From NCBI RefSeq assembly GCF_007833275.1, contig NZ_CP042240.1, positions 62,001 through 126,000 on the forward strand: a stretch of DNA of 64,000 bases, given 5' to 3'. The notes under the pieces are model-generated. The model saw only the letters and a list, made by a program, of their open reading frames with translations, ran no database searches and was not told the origin of the DNA. Each line of letters starts with the position of its first letter. Within the stretch, counting starts at the first letter, position 1. The stretch comes from Salarchaeum sp. JOR-1 (lineage in GTDB: Archaea > Halobacteriota > Halobacteria > Halobacteriales > Halobacteriaceae). A program made the position numbers and the translations under genes. Below are positions 40,170-48,795 of the stretch, in pieces.

Positions 40170-42854
40170 ATGGCCGAGTTCGCCGACCGACCGTCACATA
40201 TCGGGCCGGATGGAGAACAGATCCCGCTCGATGAGCATCTCGACGACGTTCGAGAGCGGGTCGGATGGCTCGTCCCTGACGACGCCGAGACGCCAGCAGG
40301 GAACTCGCTTGCTGAGTTGGCAGGAGTTGTGGCACGAGTTCACGACTTCGGGAAGCTAACTTCCTGGTTCCGCGAGCACCTCCTTTCGGATGACGCGCAG
40401 CCGGACGGTCCGAAGCACCATGCCCCGATATCGGCGCTGCTCGCCCACTACGCGCTAGAGGCGCGCGGGTTCGACGGGGCGGATCCACTCATTGGCTTTC
40501 TCGCAGTCGCTAAACACCATGGCCGACTTCCGGACGTTGCGCCATATGTCTCGCGGACGGCCGCAGATAGCGCCCAATCCCCTCTCAAACGGCTCTTCCG
40601 AAGCGATGCCTGCCAACAGGCAAAAAAGATCGACGAGGAAGTTCCGGCACTCGCCGAATCAGTTCTCGAGCAAGCGACCAACAGCTCAGGATCGTGGGCA
40701 GCGTTCCTCGAATATGTCTCCGACGGAGAACAGGCGGGGAAGTATCGAACGATCGCCGAACACGCCTGTGGAGGGCTGACCCTGTCTCCGGAGCCGGAGA
40801 AGCTTCCTCCGGGATTCTACGAGTCAATGCTACAGGTCTGGAGTGCGCTCGTCTTCGCCGACAAGGCGAGCGCGACGCACCTATCGACCGGAATCGAAAT
40901 CGGCCGGGAGGCCTACCGGTCGCCGACCCCTGAGCGCATAGAAATCGACGCGTACATCGACGAACTCCAGGCTGAGAACGCTGCGACAGAGCTGGATCCG
41001 TCCACGGAACGGATGAATGAGCGGCGGGAGGACGCTCGACAGGAGGTTCACGCTCGCGCCAAAGAGTTCGTCGACGACGATCGGAACGTCGCGACGCTGA
41101 CGCTCCCGACAGGCATGGGGAAGACACTCACGGGGCTGGACGCCGCTCTAACAGTGCTCGAGGGGAGTGAGATGGCGTCGAACCCGAACGAGGGGCGCCT
41201 CGTCTATGCACTGCCGTACACGTCCATTATCGATCAGGTGGCTGAACAGAGCCGCGAACTGTTCGGAACCGGTGAGAGAGGCGAACGGCTCACCGTCGAC
41301 CACCACCTTGCGGATACCCTCGTCTCGCCGCCGGACGAGCCCGAATCAGTCGCCGACGACGCCGTCGAGAACGTCGCCGCCCTCCTCGGCGAGAGCTGGC
41401 GGTCGGGGATGGTCGTGACGACGTTCGTCCAGATGTTCGAGAGTCTGGCCGGGCCGACAAACGCCCGCTCGATGAAGCTCCCCTCGCTGTACGGGAGCGT
41501 GGTGGTTCTCGACGAACCGCAGGCGCTACCGCTTGAGTGGTGGCCGCTCGTGAACCGGCTGGTCGAGCTGCTGACCGAGGAGTACGGTGCGTCCGTGATC
41601 GCCATGACGGCCACCCAGCCCGAACTCCTGTCTGCGGGCGGCCGAGAGCCGTTCTCCCTCGTCGCGGATCCTGATCCGTACTACGACAAGCTGGATCGGC
41701 TCGACTTCGTGCTTCACCCGTCCGCGACCGCGATGCTTCCCGGCCAGGACAGTGAAGAGAGCGACACGGTCGACAACGCGGGGTCAACACTCTCCTACGA
41801 CCGAGCCGGCGACCTCGTCGCGACCCGGGCCGACGACGGCGATTCGGTGTTGGCGATCTGCAACACGATCGACAGCGCGCGTGAGCTCGCCAAGTCAGTT
41901 GCCGACCGAACAACACCGGTGGAGGTCAATGAGGTGTACGACGAACTGCTCGACGACGCGGATGAATCGACCGAATCGATACCGCCCGAGCGAACACGTA
42001 CCGAGGCGACCCGTCGACGACACTCGGGACAACCACTGTTGGTTCACCTCACGACACGCCACCGGCCGTGTGACCGACGCCACCTCATCAACGTGGCGTC
42101 CGCCCTCGCGGAAGCGGGTGACCCAGTGTTGTTCGTCTCCACCCAGCTGGTCGAGGCGGGGGTCGACGTGAGCTTCGACGAGGTCATCCGTGATTTCGCG
42201 CCGATGGACAGTCTCGTGCAGGCCGCGGGCCGGTGTAACCGGTCATACGACCGCAACCGTGGGCGCGTGACGATCTGGCAGCTCGCACCGCCGCCGAACC
42301 GTGAAACAACGCCCGCAAGCGCGGTCTACGGTCGAGGCGAGAGCCTCACCAAATTGACTGGCCAAGCGCTAGCAACGGTCTACGACGGTGGCCCGATGCC
42401 CGAGCCGGCCGTTACTCGAGGCGCCGTCGAACACTACTTCGACCTGCTCGACGGGCGTGACGTCGGTGCCGACGAGTACGTGGAGTACCTCGAGCGGGCA
42501 GAAGCCGAACAGCTCGGGCGACTCTCACTCATCGACGAGCGGCCCGCCGTCGACGTGATCGTGACGAGAACGGCCGATGAGCGCGAGACCGTCGAAGAGA
42601 TCCGGCGATCGTTCGGCGAGTACCGGTGGGACGACCTGGACGACCTCGTCGAGTCGACCGCGGACTGGCAGGTCTCCGTTCCCGTTTACCCCGGTGACGA
42701 CGACACGATGGAGAAGCTCGCTGCATGCGAGCCGCTGTTCCCCGACACAGACCGGCTGGTGCTCGACGGGCGCCCGGGACGGCATGACGGCTACTTCGAC
42801 GCCACCGACGGCGTCGTCATCCCTGACACGAGCGTGGAGGCACGGCTACTGTGA
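40170..42854 (+). CDS. cas3: CRISPR-associated helicase-nuclease Cas3 (HD-helicase fusion)
   Basis: This 894-aa protein is a full HD-helicase fusion. The HD nuclease has DEHLDDVRERV (His23), VARVHDFGKLTSWF (His58, Asp59, Lys62) and KHHAPISALLAHYAL (His83, His84). The helicase has Walker A LPTGMGKTLT (Lys318), a DEPQ box (448-451) in VVLDEPQALPLEWW, MTATQP as motif III, VSTQLVEAGVDVSF as motif V and QAAGRCNRSY as motif VI. It unwinds and degrades the DNA target recruited by Cascade. All catalytic residues are present. It ends overlapping the GTG start of cas4. Confidence 0.95.
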   Translation: MAEFADRPSHIGPDGEQIPLDEHLDDVRERVGWLVPDDAETPAGNSLAELAGVVARVHDFGKLTSWFREHLLSDDAQPDGPKHHAPISALLAHYALEARGFDGADPLIGFLAVAKHHGRLPDVAPYVSRTAADSAQSPLKRLFRSDACQQAKKIDEEVPALAESVLEQATNSSGSWAAFLEYVSDGEQAGKYRTIAEHACGGLTLSPEPEKLPPGFYESMLQVWSALVFADKASATHLSTGIEIGREAYRSPTPERIEIDAYIDELQAENAATELDPSTERMNERREDARQEVHARAKEFVDDDRNVATLTLPTGMGKTLTGLDAALTVLEGSEMASNPNEGRLVYALPYTSIIDQVAEQSRELFGTGERGERLTVDHHLADTLVSPPDEPESVADDAVENVAALLGESWRSGMVVTTFVQMFESLAGPTNARSMKLPSLYGSVVVLDEPQALPLEWWPLVNRLVELLTEEYGASVIAMTATQPELLSAGGREPFSLVADPDPYYDKLDRLDFVLHPSATAMLPGQDSEESDTVDNAGSTLSYDRAGDLVATRADDGDSVLAICNTIDSARELAKSVADRTTPVEVNEVYDELLDDADESTESIPPERTRTEATRRRHSGQPLLVHLTTRHRPCDRRHLINVASALAEAGDPVLFVSTQLVEAGVDVSFDEVIRDFAPMDSLVQAAGRCNRSYDRNRGRVTIWQLAPPPNRETTPASAVYGRGESLTKLTGQALATVYDGGPMPEPAVTRGAVEHYFDLLDGRDVGADEYVEYLERAEAEQLGRLSLIDERPAVDVIVTRTADERETVEEIRRSFGEYRWDDLDDLVESTADWQVSVPVYPGDDDTMEKLAACEPLFPDTDRLVLDGRPGRHDGYFDATDGVVIPDTSVEARLL

Positions 42855-43396
42855 GCGATCCCGTCTCGCGGCTGGTGGCCACGGCACAGGACGACGCCGT
42901 CGACGACCCGTTTCGCGTCACTGGCGTGATGATGCAGTACTACTACGTCTGTGAACGCGAGCTCTGGTTCGAGAGCCGGAACGTCGAAATCGACCGAGAG
43001 AACGCAAGCGTTGCCCGAGGGGCCCGCGTCGATGAGTCCGCCTACGCGGAACGTTCACAGGAGAACCTTCGACTGGGGATGATCGCACTCGACCTCCTTG
43101 AAGACGGTCGGGTGGTGGAGGTGAAACCCTCATCGACGTTGACAGAGCCAGCGCGAATGCAGCTCTCGTACTACCTCTGGTACCTCGACCGAGTACTAGG
43201 CGTCGAACGTGAGGGCGTGTTGGCACACCCGACTGAGCGTCGGCGTGAGGACGTTTCTCTCGACGACGACCGATGCGAGAAAGTCGAGTCGGCGATCCGC
43301 GGGATTCACGCGATCGTGACCGCGGACAGCCCGCCGGAAGCCATCGAGAAACCGTACTGCGAGTCGTGTGCCTACCACGACTTCTGTTGGGTCTGA
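42851..43396 (+). CDS. cas4: CRISPR adaptation nuclease Cas4
   Basis: This 181-aa RecB-like nuclease has the first iron-sulfur cysteine in YYYVCERELWF (Cys34) and three more at the C-terminus in YCESCAYHDFCWV. The nuclease core includes GRVVEVKPSSTLTEPARMQLSYYLWYL, with Glu and Lys as catalytic residues. Cas4 trims pre-spacers and defines their PAM end. The start is GTG at 42851 inside the cas3 stop. It is directly followed by cas1. Confidence 0.93.
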   Translation: MSDPVSRLVATAQDDAVDDPFRVTGVMMQYYYVCERELWFESRNVEIDRENASVARGARVDESAYAERSQENLRLGMIALDLLEDGRVVEVKPSSTLTEPARMQLSYYLWYLDRVLGVEREGVLAHPTERRREDVSLDDDRCEKVESAIRGIHAIVTADSPPEAIEKPYCESCAYHDFCWV

Positions 43397-43398
43397 CC

Positions 43399-44391
43399 AT
43401 GGACAAGAACTACCACATCTTTTCGGACGGCCGCATCGAACGGAGCGAGGATACAGTTCGACTAGAGACCGAGGACGGCGAGAAAAAACATATCCCCGTC
43501 GAACACGCTGAGGCGATCTACCTGCACGGACAGATCGACTACAACACGCGGTTGATGTCGTTTCTCAATGACCACGGCGTTGCTGTCCATGTCTTCGGAT
43601 GGAACGATCGCTATGCAGGGTCGCTGATGCCCGAACGCGGCCAGACGAGCGGTCGAACTGTCGTCGAGCAGGTTCGGGCGTACGACGATCCCGAGCAACG
43701 GCAGTCTCTCGCCGCCTCGTTCGTCCGTGGGAGCATCCACAATATGCGGACGAACGTCACGTACTACAACAGTCGGGAGTACGAGCTCGAGGGCGTAATC
43801 GAGGAATTAGACAAGGCGACTGCACGTATCGAGGACGCTGGCGACATCTCCGAGCTCATGGGTGTGGAAGCAACGGCTCGGAGAGCGTACTACCGGACGT
43901 TCAAGGCGGTTCTTCCCGACGCGTTCGCATTCGACGGCCGAGAGTACAACCCACCACCGAATCCGGTGAACGCGCTCATTTCGTTCGGGAACAGTATGGT
44001 GTACGCAAACTGTGTCTCCGCAATTCGTGCTACCGCACTTGACCCGACCATCAGCTATCTCCACGAGCCGGGAGAACGGCGCTACTCCCTTTCGCTGGAT
44101 ATTGCCGACCTGTTCAAACCGGTGTTAACGGATCGGCTACTGTTCAGGCTGGTCAACCGTAAGCAGATCAGCCGAGACGATTTCCGAGACGAGGTCGGCT
44201 CCTGTTTACTTAACGAGGAAGGCCGAACGACGTTTCTAAAAGAGTTTGAGGAGACACTCGAGCGAACAGTCGAGCACCCGACGCTGAACCGGAAGGTGAG
44301 CTATCAGTATCTGCTTCGCTTGGAGGCATACAAGCTCAAAAAGCACTTGTTAACCGGCGAATCCTATGATTCGTTCAAGCGGTGGTGGTAG
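43399..44391 (+). CDS. cas1: CRISPR integrase Cas1
   Basis: This 330-aa integrase shows the metal-binding residues Glu157 (MGVEATARRAYY), His222 (ISYLHEPGERRYSLSLDIADLF) and Asp234/Asp237. The N-terminal beta domain (YHIFSDGRIERSEDTVRL, IYLHGQIDYNT) and HNMRTNVTYYNSREYELEGVIEELD are typical of type I-B. It integrates new spacers at the leader-proximal repeat together with Cas2, encoded immediately downstream with no gap. The start at 43399 follows the cas4 stop by 2 bp. Confidence 0.96.
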   Translation: MDKNYHIFSDGRIERSEDTVRLETEDGEKKHIPVEHAEAIYLHGQIDYNTRLMSFLNDHGVAVHVFGWNDRYAGSLMPERGQTSGRTVVEQVRAYDDPEQRQSLAASFVRGSIHNMRTNVTYYNSREYELEGVIEELDKATARIEDAGDISELMGVEATARRAYYRTFKAVLPDAFAFDGREYNPPPNPVNALISFGNSMVYANCVSAIRATALDPTISYLHEPGERRYSLSLDIADLFKPVLTDRLLFRLVNRKQISRDDFRDEVGSCLLNEEGRTTFLKEFEETLERTVEHPTLNRKVSYQYLLRLEAYKLKKHLLTGESYDSFKRWW

Positions 44392-44652
44392 ATGTACGTC
44401 ATCGTCGTCTACGATATGGAGGCTGACAGAACCCACCTGATGCTGAAGCTCTGTCGCCGGTATCTTGTCCACGTCCAGAACTCAGTGCTGGAGGGAGAAA
44501 TCTCGGAGGGAGATCTAGCGACACTGAAGGGGGAGATCGAAGACCTCCTCCAGGAGGGAGAATCAGTCATGGTCTACGAACTCTCTTCGAACCGGCTGTT
44601 GAACCGTACCGTGTACGGGGACGACCCGACCGAAGATAGTCGGTTCCTCTAG
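44392..44652 (+). CDS. cas2: CRISPR adaptation protein Cas2
   Basis: This 86-aa ferredoxin-fold protein starts MYVIVVYDMEADRTHLMLKLCRRYLVHVQNSVLEGEISEGDL, with the catalytic-position Asp8 kept. Cas2 forms the dimer that bridges two Cas1 dimers in the integrase. The gene begins directly after the cas1 stop and is the last cas gene; the leader and array start 102 bp later. Confidence 0.95.
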   Translation: MYVIVVYDMEADRTHLMLKLCRRYLVHVQNSVLEGEISEGDLATLKGEIEDLLQEGESVMVYELSSNRLLNRTVYGDDPTEDSRFL

Positions 44653-44754
44653 CTGATGTCGACCCCCCCCGGGGGTTTGGGGAGATTGCGGGTCGACGGA
44701 AATGATGAAGTGTATACCACTGGTAGAGGTGATATGGTGGGCAAAATCACCATG
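44653..44754 (+). promoter_or_regulatory. CRISPR leader
   Basis: A 102-bp non-coding stretch between cas2 and the first repeat. Its first half holds a C-run/G-run (CCCCCCCCGGGGG) flanked by an inverted pair GTCGACCC (44658-44665) and GGGTCGAC (44690-44697), while the second half is AT-rich (AATGATGAAGTGTATACCAC). The G/C-block followed by an AT-rich promoter-like part fits haloarchaeal leaders. Spacers nearest this end should be the newest. Confidence 0.8.
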
Positions 44755-47671
44755 GTTTCAGACGTACCCTCGTGGGGTTGAAGCGGTAGCACGGCGACGG
44801 TCTCGCCCGTCGGCACCCCGTTTCAGACGTACCCTCGTGGGGTTGAAGCCGGTTGTGGTGTGTCACGCATCGGGCCGTCGCTGGCGTTTCAGACGTACCC
44901 TCGTGGGGTTGAAGCGGGCCGATGACCGGCCTCGCACGCACCCGCGCCCGGTTTCAGACGTACCCTCGTGGGGTTGAAGCCGTCGTTGTCTCCGTGCCGA
45001 TGTCGGTACCGAGGCCGTTTCAGACGTACCCTCGTGGGGTTGAAGCATATTGATATGGCGCGTGGGCGTGGGTCGTGGACGGTTTCAGACGTACCCTCGT
45101 GGGGTTGAAGCCTCGTCATCCCACAGAACCTGAGTCTCCTCCGCGACGTTTCAGACGTACCCTCGTGGGGTTGAAGCCACCGTCCGAATCCCCGGATCAA
45201 TCGTACTCCCCCGTTTCAGACGTACCCTCGTGGGGTTGAAGCCACCGTCCGAATCCCCGGATCAATCGTACTCCCCCGTTTCAGACGTACCCTCGTGGGG
45301 TTGAAGCGAGCTAAACGAACTTGAAGAGTCAGAGGTGAAGAACAGTTTCAGACGTACCCTCGTGGGGTTGAAGCGTTGACTGCGGTGGCTACGTCGACAC
45401 TCGGAGGGACGGCGTTTCAGACGTACCCTCGTGGGGTTGAAGCCGTGATTTTAACGTCGGAGCGCGTGAATCCCTCGCCGTTTCAGACGTACCCTCGTGG
45501 GGTTGAAGCGGCTTAGCTTCACCCCCACCGTCGTCGGGCTGTGGTTGTTTCAGACGTACCCTCGTGGGGTTGAAGCAGCCGCGTCGGCAGATCCCCTTCA
45601 GGAGCGTCAAGCGTTTCAGACGTACCCTCGTGGGGTTGAAGCTGGTTGATTGCCAGCATCACGAAGCCCTACGTAAAGCAGTTTCAGACGTACCCTCGTG
45701 GGGTTGAAGCGCCGCTCCAGTCCGATTCGTAACGGGGGCGGTAGTTTCAGACGTACCCTCGTGGGGTTGAAGCTTCAGACGGCCGAGCACGCCGCCCGAG
45801 CGGCCGCCGAGTTTCAGACGTACCCTCGTGGGGTTGAAGCCATTAGACGCATACACCGGATAATGGGAATAGCGAGGTTTCAGACGTACCCTCGTGGGGT
45901 TGAAGCCCGCTGTAGTGGGCGTAGACGCTGTTCGGGACGCGTTTCAGACGTACCCTCGTGGGGTTGAAGCAATCTTGACCCTCGAGTATCGGAGAACGTG
46001 CAGGGCGTTTCAGACGTACCCTCGTGGGGTTGAAGCCCGAGTCGAAGAAGTCGGGCGAGGATGCGTGGTGGGTTTCAGACGTACCCTCGTGGGGTTGAAG
46101 CATCCCTGAGGTGCGGACGATTGATGAGATTAATCTTGTTTCAGACGTACCCTCGTGGGGTTGAAGCGGTCTCTCCCAACGCAGTCGGGTTGATATCTGG
46201 TGTTTCAGACGTACCCTCGTGGGGTTGAAGCGCGTGGGATGGATGGGGTGTATGGGGTGCTTGCAGCAGTTTCAGACGTACCCTCGTGGGGTTGAAGCGA
46301 TGAGTGCGAGGCCGCGTTGCGTGCTGATGTCGCCGGTTTCAGACGTACCCTCGTGGGGTTGAAGCTCGCTGGCATGGAGACGGCGGAAAGTCAGCTTGAC
46401 GTTTCAGACGTACCCTCGTGGGGTTGAAGCGACAAGATGGATGACGACGACCGGAGCATGCTCTTGTTTCAGACGTACCCTCGTGGGGTTGAAGCACCAC
46501 GTGGGCAAGAACTAAGGTAATTGGCCACATGTTTCAGACGTACCCTCGTGGGGTTGAAGCTCTCCGTCCCTGTCCGGCGCTCCGAGCAGGAGATCCGTTT
46601 CAGACGTACCCTCGTGGGGTTGAAGCCCACAGGGCACTGGCCCACACATCGACACCTCTTCGTTTCAGACGTACCCTCGTGGGGTTGAAGCTCGGAGGAA
46701 GCGGCCCGCGACCGCATCAACGAACTCGTTTCAGACGTACCCTCGTGGGGTTGAAGCGAGTCGTTCGCCGTGATTTGGGAGGGAACGCTCGTCGTTTCAG
46801 ACGTACCCTCGTGGGGTTGAAGCGGCGATCCAGCCGATGGGCTGCGCCCAGTACCACGGCGTTTCAGACGTACCCTCGTGGGGTTGAAGCCGGCGTAATC
46901 GTAGATGGTAGTTCCGGAGCCGTAATGTTTCAGACGTACCCTCGTGGGGTTGAAGCGTTTGTGCGGCAGCGCGCGACAGCTGGCGCTGCAGTTTCAGACG
47001 TACCCTCGTGGGGTTGAAGCACCCCCGAGGCGGACCGCGTGGGCCGCATCACCCTCGTTTCAGACGTACCCTCGTGGGGTTGAAGCACCGGGCCGTCATC
47101 CTCGCCGTTCGTGAACGACGGGTTTCAGACGTACCCTCGTGGGGTTGAAGCGCATCCACACCTTCAGGAGTATCACAACGACGACTAGTTTCAGACGTAC
47201 CCTCGTGGGGTTGAAGCCCGTTCTCCGGCCCGCTCCTGAATAAGCGACTGCCGGTTTCAGACGTACCCTCGTGGGGTTGAAGCACCACCACCGCCAGTCC
47301 CAAACGTCGTATGCTGGCTCGTTTCAGACGTACCCTCGTGGGGTTGAAGCACGACGACCACGTCGTACTCGTCGATGTCCGCGGTTTCAGACGTACCCTC
47401 GTGGGGTTGAAGCGGCCTCTAACATCCATGAGCAAGACACTTGGAGGTTTCAGACGTACCCTCGTGGGGTTGAAGCCGACGTTGCGGGCGTGGATTGCGT
47501 ATGCGCGTGAGGTTTCAGACGTACCCTCGTGGGGTTGAAGCCGACGTTGCGGGCGTGGATTGCGTATGCGCGTGAGGTTTCAGACGTACCCTCGTGGGGT
47601 TGAAGCCGACGTTGCGGGCGTGGATTGCGTATGCGCGTGAGGTTTCAGACGTACCCTCGTGGGGTTGAAGC
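44755..47671 (+). CRISPR. Type I-B CRISPR array, 45 repeats and 44 spacers
   Basis: The repeat is 30 bp, starting GTTTCAGACGTACCCTCGTG and ending GGGTTGAAGC. By reading I count 45 copies, the first at 44755-44784 and the last at 47642-47671, all apparently identical, including the last one. Spacers are 33-39 bp, mostly 35-36. Spacers 7 (45178-45212) and 8 (45243-45277) are identical, and spacers 42, 43 and 44 (47477-47511, 47542-47576, 47607-47641) are identical, leaving 41 different spacers. The repeat has the GTTTCAGACG...TTGAAGC form of haloarchaeal type I-B systems. The leader lies at the cas2 side, so the array reads in the direction of the cas genes. Spacer targets could not be searched here. 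Confidence 0.98.
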
Positions 47672-47681
47672 GCCATCAATT

Positions 47682-47830
47682 GGCTCTGTTGGAACCCCCA
47701 GCAGATGATAGAAATTACCTGCTGAATACAGCGAAGTGTACAGCAGAGCGTTATGCTACGTAGCGGCTACTCCGTTAGGCAAGAAGCAAGGAGCTGATTG
47801 AAGCGCCTGCCGCGTCTGTCCAGACAAACC
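47682..47830. mobile_element. Probable IS end remnant beyond the array
   Basis: GGCTCTGTTGGAACCCC (47682-47698) begins 10 bp after the last repeat and resembles GGCCCTGTTGAAACCC at 56129-56144. Both look like terminal inverted repeats of haloarchaeal insertion sequences. The following 130 bp (CAGCAGATGATAG..., CTGCTGAATACAGC) contain no gene and are lower in GC than the surroundings. The exact IS family was not determined. Confidence 0.35.
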
Positions 47831-47865
47831 TTGTTCTTTTAGACGGCACCAAGTAACTCCAATAT

Positions 47866-48378
47866 ATGCCCTCAAGACGGACGTTTCTTCTTGGTGGTGG
47901 TGGTCTCGCGGCGATTGGTGGGCTCAGTTGGCTTGGGGTCGAACACGTATCTGTAACCGGGGAGGTCAAGCGGAAGTATATCGATGTTTCGTGGAGATCT
48001 AACGGACGACAGCGACACGGGCGCATTTTGTGGTCAGCGGTAGCACCAGAAGACGAGATCAACATCTCGTATGCAGCCTCCTACGCTGCGGACGCAGTTC
48101 AGGCTCCGAGAGAGATCACCGTGGGTCGAGATTTGGCTAGCCGTCTGAACGAAGACTTCAATGACGTCACCTACAGGCTCGGTGTCTGCGGGACTGCATC
48201 TGGTGATTGCGGCTACAGCATGAAACGGGTGAGTCGAGACGGATTCAATACCGCTCAGCTGGGGGATACAGCGACCGTCGCAAATTTCGGAAATCAGCTC
48301 TATGTATACGCGGTGAATACACGATCCGGCTGGTCGGGGTCGTCGGAGATCAGAACGTTCGACTTCGCACGCAAGTAA
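47866..48378 (+). CDS. Secreted protein of unknown function (Tat signal)
   Basis: This 170-aa protein starts MPSRRTFLLGGGGLAAIGGLSWLGVEHV, an S-R-R-x-F-L twin-arginine signal with a hydrophobic core and no lipobox cysteine. The mature part is small and beta-rich, with a lone cysteine pair (GVCGTASGDCGYSMKR) that may form a disulfide, and an aromatic end. There is no recognised domain. It lies between IS remnants with its own AT-rich upstream region, so it is an accessory gene. Its GC content is clearly below that of the backbone genes. Confidence 0.65.
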   Translation: MPSRRTFLLGGGGLAAIGGLSWLGVEHVSVTGEVKRKYIDVSWRSNGRQRHGRILWSAVAPEDEINISYAASYAADAVQAPREITVGRDLASRLNEDFNDVTYRLGVCGTASGDCGYSMKRVSRDGFNTAQLGDTATVANFGNQLYVYAVNTRSGWSGSSEIRTFDFARK

Positions 48379-48462
48379 CCGACGTGCCAGTGAGTTTGCG
48401 TTACCAAAACACGCCATCACCGACATCGGCGGTGTGCGAGATATGTGCGCTGTAGCTACCAA

Positions 48463-48711
48463 TCAGAGCGCTCGGTCAAGATTGTGAGTGAAGCAGGCGA
48501 TAACAAGTTCTCGAAACTGTGCCCACCAGTGCCGTGAGCGGACGAATGCACCGTACTTGCGTTTGAGACGAGAGTTTACTGTCTCACTCTGGCTGCGCTG
48601 ACCGTAGAGATCGGTAGTGAGTCGAGCGTTCCACGCTGTGTGGAGCGACGAAAATTCTCGATGCTTGATGACCGATCGAACACCCTCATCACGGGGTGAC
48701 CTACCGCAGTC
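48463..48711 (-). pseudogene. Transposase remnant (C-terminal ~80 codons, haloarchaeal ISH/IS5-like)
   Basis: On the minus strand 82 codons are open and read DEGVRSVIKHREFSSLHTAW, NARLTTDLYGQRSQSETVN and SRLKRKYGAFVRSRHWWAQF, ending ACFTHNLDRAL and a stop at 48463. This is the DDE-transposase C-terminal block (YGQRSQSETVNSRLKRKYG) of haloarchaeal IS elements. No start and no N-terminal catalytic domain are present, and an in-frame stop bounds it at 48712-48714. The element is therefore truncated and inactive. Confidence 0.75.
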
Positions 48712-48795
48712 TCAACCCCCGAGCTGGCGCAGAAGTTGAGACCGATCCGCTCACTGCATAGACCGCAGGCACGGTTTGCTCACTGACAACGCGTA

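Noticed and set aside
44702-47538. Several open frames running through the CRISPR repeats on both strands (repeating FQTYPRGVEA / LQPHEGTSET)
   Set aside because: They are simply translations of the repeat unit, not genes.
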